Below, in pieces: positions 33,876 through 42,929 of a stretch of DNA of 64,000 bases. This DNA comes from Isoetes taiwanensis (Eukaryota; Streptophyta; Lycopodiopsida; Isoetales; Isoetaceae): the NCBI GenBank assembly GCA_021234155.1, contig JAJEKV010000207.1, forward strand, positions 744,001-808,000, written 5' to 3'. The notes under the pieces were generated by a model that made no database searches, was not told where the DNA came from, and saw nothing but the letters and a program-made list of their open reading frames with translations. Every line of letters begins with the position of its first letter. Position 1 is the first letter of the stretch. Both the position numbers and the translations under genes were made by a program.

Positions 33876-36865
33876 ATGATGAGTGTAGAAGAAGATGGTT
33901 ATTCAGCCGGAGAAGAGAACGATGGCAGCGAAAATGAAAATGTTAGTTGTAGCGGAAGTGATGAAGATTCGGCTGCTGGATTGCGCATGCCATCTGCATA
34001 CAGTCGAGCTTTTGGGAAAATTATGGACAAATCCATCCCCCATTCTTCTGTTACAGATACCATGGTAACCCTTGAGTCAATTCCAAATGGTTACGCCCTA
34101 TCCTTTCGGCTCAGTTTATTTTTCTGGTGCAGGGACCGGTGTTGGCAGCTCGTAAAAATCTCGTGATTAAAAAGCTAGAAGCAGATGCTATTGACAAAAA
34201 ATCCAAGTCGGAAAGTGCATCTTCAAAACGGGAGGTATTTCATATAACCATGCTCAGTTGAGAAAATTCTATTCAAATAACCGTGTGGTGTGAGAAGCAG
34301 TGCACTCCCTTTTCTCGTTTCAAATCTTACTAAGAAAAATAGGGAGTGCCCTGTGTGAAAAGAAAAAGTAAAATTTTGTTTTAAAATAAATTGTTTCATA
34401 GGCTCTGAAATGTGTTTTAAACTTTGGTATGCAATCGTACATGTCTGGCAATTTCAGTGCATGAAATTTGCCTTTTGAAACTAATAGCAATAATTAAATG
34501 TTACTGTACACATCAAGCCCAAGATCAAGGAGCTCCTGTGTCAGTCCAATTGGTGAACTCTACCTATGCCTTTCAGACAATGAGATTTTGTTTTGAAGTA
34601 GACTCCAGCATGCATGCCCCTATTGCAAGATCGGTGTACTGGAGCATGAATACTTTGTTTAACATCAACATTGTTTGCACAAGTTCTGGCCAAAGGGGTA
34701 GTAGTAACTGCTGGACTTCGTATCTCCCTTTCTTGACAAGTATTCTTTCCATGTTAATTGCATAATTGACAGGAGGCATTGCACAATAAGTTCCACCAAT
34801 ATTTTGTTAGAACTGTTAGAAACTCTGTTTGTTACGCTAGACTTACATCATTCTAACAATGGCATTAACGTAGGACTTAATATTTTGTCAAGAACTACAA
34901 TTCAATATCGCTCAGCTGCTCCCCAACCACATGATTAAGTTCCGAACTTCATTTCTGTCAGTAGTTGCAGTTTAAGACGGTTCATTGTGTCAAGACAATG
35001 CCTTGAAAATTTAAGAAGAAATTGGTGCTCAAAATATTCAACAGCGAAGGCTGGCCAAAACTACTTAACTCGAGACTGTGTAGGAGTAAAAACGTTTTCT
35101 AGCTATTTTGTTAATGCATTATTGCAGAAAGAGTGCACTTGTTTTTAAGGCGTTTGACATTTGAGCAATAGCATAATATCTTTTTAATGCAAGAATAGGG
35201 ACAATGAAAAGCGATTGGGTCAGAGAGTAATCTGTAACATTAGGTGCATGAAACTATACTAGATGGTGAACTTCGTGCAAAGTGTACTGCTTAGGTGATC
35301 TGCGAATGTTCTAATTTTATTGGGCCATCAGCTTAACTAAACTTGGCACGTGCCTGTTGTTAACTGTTACTATATGAATGCTTAATACCTAGTTATATTT
35401 GTCTATGGAACTGTGGAAGAAGTTATTCATTGCAATGTGGAAGAAGTTGTTCGTTGCAATGTTTGAGATAGCTTTTTTGTGCTTGGCAACCAGCAAATTC
35501 TTTGAACGAGTAGACTCTGTTTGGAGCTAAGCACATTCAGGAGTCTTATACAAAGGGTTTACAACTCTTTTGATTGTTACCCAGCAACTTGGTTCCATGA
35601 ACTATAAGTTTCTATTGAGCTAGAAGTTTGATTATAGTGCCACAATAGTGTACATAAATGTAAGATCATGCTACTTATGCATTCTGCCTTTGTTGTGCAA
35701 GTTACTAAGACAAAAGTTCCATCCTTTTATGTTCAGTTTATACTCATGCACAACGCTGTATTTGTGCATTTTAGATCCGGGAGAAAGCATACACGATACC
35801 AAAGTCTTATCGTGATTCAAAAGAGATTGATCTTGTCAAAGTGGCTACAAAGGGAGGTTAGTATATTTTTTGTCTTCATTTTTAGCTTGTTAAAGATCTG
35901 GAGGATCCTTTGACACATGATTATTTTTTTCCTGCAGTGGTAATACTCTTTAATGCAGTAAGTTTCTAGTTCTTGGTGTACTGTCTTGATAAAAGTATTT
36001 TTTCTCATAGTGTTCTTTCTGCTTCCAGGTAAATAAAGCCCAAAAGATTCAAACTGATAATAGATCGCTCAAGTCATCTGAAGCTAAAGGTTTGTCCATG
36101 ATGCATTCATTTGACACGTATCTTTTAGACAACATATCCAACAGAGACTGGCATGTTTAATATTCAGAGGCTGTGAAGAAAAGAAAAGCAGCATTTTTAT
36201 CAGAAATAAGAGGAGTCTCTAAGGCTGGTACATTGGGAAATCAAGCGAAGAAGCACCAGGTAACATATGTTATTCAGTTTTAGACTAATATGTAACACTA
36301 ATGGCTGGGTGTCTGCCAAACAAGTCAACAAATACTGGGAAGAGCAAAAAGTGCTGTTTAATACGCGTGCATAGTATTGGGTAGTTGGTTAGGTAATTGC
36401 TACCAGTTTGAATTTTAGCTAGTCCTCTTGAGAAAAATGAAATTACTTTATCAGAAGCATTTTTAAGGATATTATGAAAGAGCAATGATCGTTTTTCGCA
36501 TACTAAGGATGTACGAAAATGTCAAGATGAAAGGATGACGGTGTACTCATGTGTTAAGCATTAAGGGGAATTGTGTTCTTTGTGGAGCAAGGACCATCAT
36601 TCTGATTGTTACAAAGGGTTTGTTCTATTTAATAGAGTGTAGATGATGACGAGCCTGGCTGGTCGGTTTTGCAAGATTCATTCATGCTGGGAAAAGCCAG
36701 TTTGAAAGACTGGGATAAGAAAGTGGTAAGCATTAAGTTTCCGGTATAATTGGGTTTCTGTTTTGTCTTTGTTTTCATTATACCCTTTTGTTTCAGGATG
36801 TTGGTTTGGACTCGCATCAGAATTTTGAGGACTCTGAATCAGATGACTCAAGCTCGGAAGGATGA
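33876..36865 (+). CDS. RRP15: RRP15-like ribosomal RNA processing protein
   Basis: An eight-exon gene read by hand: 33876-34064, 34133-34234, 35775-35856, 35938-35957, 36029-36089, 36168-36259, 36636-36725, 36797-36865. Every intron is GT-AG and the phases agree, giving about 234 residues and a TGA stop. The N-terminus is acidic (EEDGYSAGEENDGSENENV), then AYSRAFGKIMDKSIP, VLAARKNLVIKKLEADAIDK, IREKAYTIPKSYRDSKEIDL, VVILFNAVNKAQKIQ, and a C-terminal GWSVLQDSFMLGKASLKDWD with an acidic Ser-rich tail. These are hallmarks of the Rrp15p family, nucleolar proteins needed for 60S ribosomal subunit assembly and pre-rRNA processing. Exon 4 is only 20 bases long. Two ATGs stand in tandem; the first was taken. 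No lesion was found, so this is probably the one functional host gene here. Confidence 0.88.
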
Positions 36866-36869
36866 GTTT

Positions 36870-37920
36870 GACATTCATTATTTGGCTTTCAACAATTTAT
36901 TCTGACGATTTTAATCTGGATCCTTCCTTGTATGGAGGGAGACTGCATAATGTCAAGGCTGCAATGCAGTTAGACAGTTCCACTGCAGGGAAGTACTGAT
37001 TACAGCACGTGAAGACCAACCTATGCTGTTTTCTCCTTGCAGTTGCTATTATTGAATGTTAATGAACTCTTAGCACCATAAAATTGGGAGAAACTGAATC
37101 CATGTACCATATGATGGCTTAATGTGAAAAAATACTAAATCTGTTATGTTAGAGCACTGAACTGTGCAAATATGTGGCTACGCATATCAATATGATATGC
37201 TTTCCAAAACTGTAAACATGCAGGGGCTATTTAATGGCCATAATTGACTGGCTTTATCAGGGGTCAAACTCTCATAACTGCTGCCTTTTGCTCTCTTGGA
37301 AATCTGTATAAGAATCATGACCACCATATATGTTGATATGGCCATTAATTTCTTTAGTTTGGATTGTCCATATTTTGTTTGTAATAGAGATGGGCATTTG
37401 GGTACACAACAGCATGGCCATTAATTTCTTTAGTTTGGATTTTCCATATTTTGCATGTAGCACATTTGGAGAGTTTGGTACATAGAGCTTTGTGAGTGAT
37501 GATTTGGAGCTTTGTGAGTGATGATTTGCAGATTTGGAGATTTTGGTGCATAGAGCTTTGTGAGAGATTTGGTGGTGATGCTAGCATTTTATGGCATCGC
37601 ATTTGACATCACATGTTGGCATATGTCATCTCATTATGTTGGCATATGTCATCTCATTGGAGATGGATTTATTGAATTTAACAAGGAATATAACATTTAG
37701 AACCTTATTTGGGGTGTATTATCATTTGGGGTGTCCAATAATGTTTTGGGACCATTCGATCCAAGCATATGCCACAGCATATGCCACGCCATCAAATTCC
37801 AGCCCTCAAATGGAGGTCAAGATAGGGTCAAATCCCCTATATTTGACTTACCCCTATCAGCCAAGCAAACCATTGAATAAATACAATCTTTGAAATTTGA
37901 AAGTTTGGCCAAACGAACAA
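36870..37920. other. Unassigned stretch downstream of the RRP15-like gene
   Basis: This covers the 3' UTR and intergenic sequence. It contains short direct repeats: GCCATTAATTTCTTTAGTTT at about 37341 and 37413, and GAGCTTTGTGAGTGATGATT at about 37486 and 37507. No gene is supported. Confidence 0.4.
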
Positions 37921-37921
37921 T

Positions 37922-38027
37922 GAGCCTGGGGAGTCGAACCCCAGTGTAAGTTCCGACGCTCATCCAAGCATACTAGGTATCCCACAAGAGGGATGCCTAG
38001 TATGCTTAGGGGCCGAAGCCCACTAAC
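37922..38027 (-). other. Replitron-like copy C: conserved hairpin terminal region
   Basis: The plus-strand order is GAGC, a hairpin CTGGGG-AGTCGAA-CCCCAG (37926-37944), CTCATCC, then an 18 bp stem-loop (37966-37983 against 37990-38007, loop ACAAGA, one G-T pair), then GGCCGAAGCCCACTAAC. The first hairpin and both flanks are also in copy A at 18545-18652; the large stem-loop is specific to this copy. Read on the minus strand it follows ORF2, so it probably marks the 3' end of the element. The first hairpin imitates a tRNA T-arm, but no tRNA is present. Confidence 0.6.
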
Positions 38028-38053
38028 AAAGCAAACAGGTCAGTACCAGCACA

Positions 38054-38262
38054 TCATTTCAATACACAATTCTGTTACATCATTTTAATACACAATTCTG
38101 TTAACCAATTGCAGCTTGCTCAAACTTATTGAACACGTTACTTACAAGCATTTACCACAACCAATTTCACACATTTTAATACACACTTCTGTTAACCAAT
38201 TGCAGCCTGCTCAAACTTATTGAACATGTTACTTACAAGCATTTACCACAACCAATTTCACA
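38054..38262. repeat. 91 bp tandem repeat in the Replitron-like 3' region
   Basis: Units 38081-38171 and 38172-38262 are nearly identical, and a partial unit (CATTTCAATACACAATTCTG) precedes them at 38054. The array lies between ORF2 and the hairpin region of copy C and is not seen in copy A. Confidence 0.85.
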
Positions 38263-38300
38263 CACAAAATCACAAGCCAACAGAAGAACATGTAAAAAAA

Positions 38301-38711
38301 TCAGTTCATAGCCGAGCCACTTTGCGCATGCCTAATGACTGCATCTAGTTGCCATATTTCTTGCACAAGCAATACCCTCGCAAGGCTCATATGAGAGCAC
38401 AAGATGTGCAACTCAGAAACGGGCACCCCCAAATGCTCCCACTCCACAAGAGATATGGCATTGTCAATTGACACATAGAACCCTCTAAGCTGCCGCCTAA
38501 GCAAGCGCAACGATGCCGCAATCCTATGCGCCTCAGTTCCAACCTGGATAACACTATTCACGAACTCCTGAGCAGAAAATGCTGCCTCAGGCTCAGCCGA
38601 AAACACAACAGGGTCCGGATGGGATGCCTCTACAGCAGACGAAATAAAAGACTCAGGCAAAGACACAACAGGTTGCTCCACGCCGGCAACTGCTTCCCCA
38701 TCAGTCTCCAT
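38301..38711 (-). CDS. Replitron-like copy C: ORF2, conserved protein of unknown function
   Basis: An intact frame of 136 codons (start METDGEAVAG, end GSAMN). It begins 74 bases after the ancestral end of the Rep-type gene on the same strand, too close for a separate promoter of the usual kind, so it may be a second cistron, a downstream exon or a separately initiated transcript. Residues 1-55 are acidic and low in order. Residues 45-130 (AQEFVNSVIQVGTEAHRI, ASLRLLRRQLRGFYVSIDNA, HMSLARVLLVQEIWQLDAVI) look helical, with Leu/Ala/Ile spacing suited to oligomerisation. Copy A keeps a homologue, so it belongs to the element and is not a chance frame. I recognise no known domain. Confidence 0.7.
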   Translation of the reverse strand: METDGEAVAGVEQPVVSLPESFISSAVEASHPDPVVFSAEPEAAFSAQEFVNSVIQVGTEAHRIAASLRLLRRQLRGFYVSIDNAISLVEWEHLGVPVSELHILCSHMSLARVLLVQEIWQLDAVIRHAQSGSAMN

Positions 38712-38784
38712 AACTCTTGCAACTAAAAAGAAACAAAACTATGAAAACAAACCCAACTGTACAATGAAGAGCCAACCAAGTTCA

Positions 38785-39806
38785 TCACCCAACAGCCACG
38801 GTATGATCACCTTGTGCAACGGGGATGTAATCTACACCAGGCTAAAGTATCACAACATCATCACTGTCTCCACTATAAGAAGCATCATGAATATCCTCGA
38901 AGTTATTATCTTGTTCATCAACAGGAATAGCATCATCCCAATACCGCCTCCTCTCAGGCCCATTCCTTTCCACAGGTACAAAACCTGCTGGCAGGCCCAA
39001 CAAGATGGTTCTCATATCCGATGGCATGCAGTGACTAGGATTGAGCAGGACTCTCCATGCAGCCCGGACACAGTGCTCATTGATATGGGCAGTGTTAGAA
39101 GGGATAATCCAAGAACTAGACAAGGTAAATTTTCCAGAACGAATCATCCTGGCCAGCGTATACAACAAACTAGCAGTCAATCTACGGTTCCCATGGTAAT
39201 TCACAAAATATGCAGCTCGATTCAACAAGTTTTGGTTATCAAGCACAACTAAATTTTTCGTATCACCAGCTCCCCATCTCAAATACAAATCCTTACCTTT
39301 CTCGATGGCAGCCTCACTCACATTATGAAGATGGCAGACATAATGAACTTTTCCCACATCCTTCATACAGTACCCAATGATACCCTCAAAACAATGAAGA
39401 CGAGTATTTTTAAGGGCTTTGCATACCAATATCACACCAGGAGGCTTAGAAACCCAATTGAAATCTTTTTTTATGGCATCATTCATGGCCCTAGGACTCT
39501 TGAACCGGGTTGTAAAGACAACCTGACAATGCAAATGATCTACAGTAGCACCACGCTCCATGGCCACAGCTCCAGCAACACACCTCCGATTGCAAAACCC
39601 CACAAGACCATCATAAAAACTCATGGGCACATCTTGCCCAGACAGACCTAAGGTAACACTCACATCTATGGCATTCCAGTCCTGCTCAACAGAAAAACCA
39701 CTATATCTTGGGAATTGGAAGAACTCAGGTTTATAATGTGGCTCAGAGAACCAGGGACAGAGCAACCAACACTCTTCCCCTTTCTCGCTGCCCTCTTCAG
39801 AGACAT
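38785..39806 (-). pseudogene. Replitron-like copy C: Rep (HUH, Y1) transposase
   Basis: A 307-codon frame (39765-38842) carries the three Rep motifs in order. Motif I is VSVTLGLSG (residues 35-43), motif II is VDHLHCQVVF with the HUH histidines at residues 77 and 79 (codons 39537 and 39531), and motif III is GYCMKD with Tyr 132 and Lys 135 (codon 39372). A long C-terminal domain follows (RMIRSGKFTLSSS, NPSHCMPSD, RRRYWDDAIPVDEQ). There is one catalytic Tyr and no helicase, which fits Replitrons and not Helitrons. In-frame sequence conserved with copy A continues past the stop at 38842 for about 18 codons, so that stop is a nonsense change. A basic peptide MSLKRAARKGK starts at the ATG at 39806 in another frame; copy B suggests a short intron there. 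Otherwise the frame is undamaged, so the copy is young. Confidence 0.8.
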
Positions 39807-40197
39807 GTGGCCGAAATTTAGAGACAAAAACAAAGGGAAGAGCACAGCCGGCTTACCTCGGGCACAAATCCCCTTTGAGAAGACTCCACCTCGGCTCCCC
39901 ACCAAGCAACCCGACCCCTGCTTATCCAAAACCCCAAAAAAGAAATAAGCCCAGAGCCAGGACACATGAGAACCTCCGCCCTCAGCATCTCCGCCATCCC
40001 TGGAGCACACCACGGCGGCACTACCAGTTCCGGCCAACCGGGCAAAAGATGCTCGGCCTACATTCCAGGGTTTCGAATCCCCACTGCCACCATACTCACA
40101 TACGAATACTTGTACACACCATTAAAAACCTTAGGTTACAAACATACGATTCCAAATTTCGGCCATATTATTGAGGTGATTTAACTTCTAATATTTT

Positions 40198-42020
40198 AAT
40201 TATTTAACGATAATTGTAAGGCTATATTTACATACTTATACCAAAATTATATGGCCTTAATAGTTCATCATTATCACTCATATATAATTCAGTCTCTTTT
40301 TTTGTTTCACACTATTTGTTTGAAGCTTAATTTGTTTGAAGCATCCTGGTGGTGACACGTATGTGCTAAAATTTTAAGGGAAAGAATGCTTTGGATTTTT
40401 TGAACTCCATCTAAAGCATTCAACGGTCGCCTGTTTACTTGGCCCAGAAGGCACCGTCGAAAGGCCCTAATTGCCCTCTTTACTCTGTTTCGGCTTACTT
40501 TATTCCGGCTTCTCCAAACCTGAAAACCGCGGCCCTTAAAAGAACCATGGCCCAAGATGGATTTTGATTCCAAAAAGCAGGCGCTATGTTTCTTCGAGAA
40601 GAGCGGCTTGAAACTGAAACAACGGCTGTCGTGTTCCAGAGCAGCTGGATCGAAACTACATTCCCCTACAAATTCGGTCTGCGACCATAGCTAAGGTCTG
40701 CGATAGCTCCAGATGATGAATCCCGTCGCCAGTATGGCTCTTGCATTTTGATTACTGTGTAGACCATAGCTAAGGTCTGCTCTTATGCCACATTTTCTTT
40801 TATCAAGAAATACTAGTACCCTAGCCATATCTCATAGTCTCAACCATGCGAGAAAAGTCGTCCCACAATATGAAATGCAATTAATCTTTTCTACCAGGCC
40901 ACACTTTATACATATACCATGGAACTTGATCAACATGTGTTTGTAATGTGAATATGAGCTATCAAGCATACTTTAGTTTTGGGTTAATGCCCACACGAAG
41001 ATGCAACTCAAATTTATGTGCAGCCAAAATTTGCGCGGCAACGCCGGGCATACATTTACTAGTATGCCCTATATAGTAATAATATGTGTTATTTGGTGTA
41101 TGATTGTGGTTTTCTATTAGTATGTGGTTTACAAAGTTAGAAGGCTAACATATATGTGGTATTTTATGTTGCAGATGGTGGAAAACTTGTAAAGAAATGG
41201 AGGGCAATAGGATTGGTGGCTGCAAGCAAATGAGGATAGAAAGAGTGATGTGAATAGAAAGATTGAGTTGATGGAGCATAAAACATCAGAAATTAGAGTT
41301 GATTTGTACAGATGGTAGTTAATCATGACGATAAATCCAAATGCAAGGGTGTTTGGGTCGTAAGTGAACTGAAGAATGAAGAGCTAAATAGTACAGTATT
41401 GTATGGTCTAAGTCTATTGAATAAGGAACTAGCAGAAATTGAAATTGAACTAAGGGCATGTTAAGCCGTACCTCTGGCGCTGCAACCTCAAGTGCAAAGA
41501 TTTGAGATTTTTTTGAACATAGTGGCCATGACACTCCTTTAGATCTCGCACTCGCAATGCTTCCTAAAGCGGAAGAAACGGGTGATGAAGGTTGTTCCTA
41601 TTGTGGACGGTGCTTAAAATGGGAGGTTAAATTGTTCCTAGTTGTCATAACAGAATGCAATCACCAGTATCACATTCCATGCTTGGCACAAAATCTGTAT
41701 TGTTATCTCTAACCTTGTTCACAACATTTATTGATGTTGCATTTGCTCTGCAGGCATTCTAGAACTTGTTGCAGCCCTAGTTGTGCCCATATGATGTCTA
41801 AGATATGGCTCTTATCTTTTGGTATTCGAGTGATACCATAGGAACCAAGGAATGCAAGTAAGTAACTTAACTAATGTTTCTAGTGCTGCCAGAGGTCTAC
41901 TGACATAGTGATTGCAAAACTGAGACCACGAAAACTCAACTCCTTGCCACACCTTGATCAATACGAGACTGCAAGATACCACCTGAGTGCAAATATCATT
42001 GAGTCTATTGGACCATAGTT
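40198..42020. other. Unassigned stretch holding a Helitron end
   Basis: No gene is supported. A minus-strand frame at 40573-40307 (start MESKSILGHGSF) is basic and of unknown identity. The stretch contains the Helitron terminus at 41033-41062. TAGACCATAGCTAAGGTCTG-like words occur at about 40681 and 40759. Confidence 0.35.
41033..41062 (+). mobile_element. Helitron 3' terminus 3
   Basis: GCGCGGC-AAC-GCCGGGC (41033-41049, one mismatch in a 7 bp stem) is followed by ATACATTTA and CTAG (41059-41062), then T. It is closely alike in sequence to the other three termini in the window, so it is the same family or a close one. The 5' end was not placed. Confidence 0.72.
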
Positions 42021-42082
42021 GGGGCCGACCTAGGTCGGCCCTAAATCCCGAGCTGTTCCGACCTAGGTCGGAGTCGGACTAA
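42019..42082. repeat. Perfect palindromes built on CCGACCTAGGTCGG
   Basis: GGGCCGACCTAGGTCGGCCC (42023-42042 region) is a perfect 20 bp palindrome, and TCCGACCTAGGTCGGA (about 42058-42073) is a perfect 16 bp palindrome. They are followed by AATCCGACCTTGGGTCG, a degenerate third copy. The spacing of about 35 bases and GC-richness differ from the surroundings. It could be the subterminal repeat region of a DNA transposon such as hAT, or a protein-binding array. Confidence 0.65.
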
Positions 42083-42319
42083 TCCGACCTTGGGTCGATT
42101 GGGTCATAAAAGCCAAATTTTTTTTTCCCCCCTTTCGATTGACAGACTCTGTGGGCGTAAAAACTGCTGGAACAGGCGATTTTGGAGCAAAATGGACGCT
42201 ACCAAGTCCGCTCCTGAGTCTGTTTTATGCAAGAACGGCCAAACCATAGCTGAATCTTGGTCGGGTAAGCTTGCTGTCATGTTTTTTTCTCTGTTTCTAA
42301 CCTAAACTGCAATCGCAGA

Positions 42320-42676
42320 ATGCTCTGCTAGCTCCCATCCCAGCTTTTCCTTCTGCTGCATTTGGCAACTCCTTCAGCCCACAATCTCCACTTTAACCAA
42401 AGAGCTTTGCTGCAAGCATCCAAAGGTAAGCCTACTTTAATTTTTAGTCTATATGGGTTTAGAGTTTTCTGACATTTTGCATTGGCACTGCAGCTTGCTC
42501 TGTGAGTTTTGCAAAGGAGGATTTTTCTTCAGTTATCAGCGTTTGCAAGGGGCCCAAGTATGAGAGCAATTTGTGCTGCCCTGCATACACTAAACTGGCA
42601 TGCAAATACAAAGCTGAGGTGAACGACTTCTCAAGCACATGCCCTGTCGATTTCCTTGCACGTCTTAACTATGCAG
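42320..42676 (+). pseudogene. LORELEI-like GPI-anchored protein fragment
   Basis: Two exons can be joined. Exon 1 (42320-42425) encodes a hydrophobic, signal-peptide-like stretch QLFLLLHLATPSA and then RALLQASK, with donor AAAG/GTAAGC. Exon 2 (42494-42676) gives ACSVSFAKEDFSSVISV, CKGPKYESNLCCPAYTKLAC, then YKAEVNDFSSTC. This is the Cys pattern of LORELEI/LLG proteins (CKGPKYPxxxCCxAFxxFACPYxxxLNDxxxxC), small GPI-anchored chaperones and co-receptors of FERONIA-type kinases. The ATG at 42320 is followed by a TAG three codons later, and the expected next exon and GPI signal were not found. It is therefore a fragment or pseudogene. It lies between two Helitron 3' ends, so capture is possible. 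Confidence 0.72.
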
Positions 42677-42929
42677 GTAACTAGTAGTCAATCATCTTCA
42701 ATCATTCTTATGCTTATCTTCAATCATTCTTATGTCATTTCTTATCTGCTACTGCAGTAAAGATCAGAGCTTGGCTGGCAGACTCCAAGTTCATAGCAGC
42801 AAGGCATCGATAGTCTGTCATTTTGCTTCTCCTTCAGGTATTCAAGCTCACATCAAACTCTTTGATGGCTTCCAATCCAAGTTCAGAAATCCCTTAGGTC
42901 TGTACTTAGGTCTGTTCTAAGAGCTACTA

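Noticed and set aside
37922-37948. tRNA gene suggested by a GGTTCGACTCCCC-like T-arm on the minus strand
   Set aside because: No D-arm, anticodon arm or acceptor stem can be formed around it; the equivalent in copy A varies in the loop. It is a hairpin of the Replitron-like element.
38842-39765. Integrated geminivirus or other CRESS virus Rep
   Set aside because: There is no helicase domain after the Rep motifs, there is a companion ORF2 and several copies with a shared terminal hairpin, and the C-terminal domain is unlike viral Rep proteins. A transposon fits better.
39666-40045. Minus-strand frames of 75-123 codons upstream of the Rep gene
   Set aside because: They overlap in different frames and share no conserved sequence with copy B beyond the short basic peptide, so they are not separate genes.
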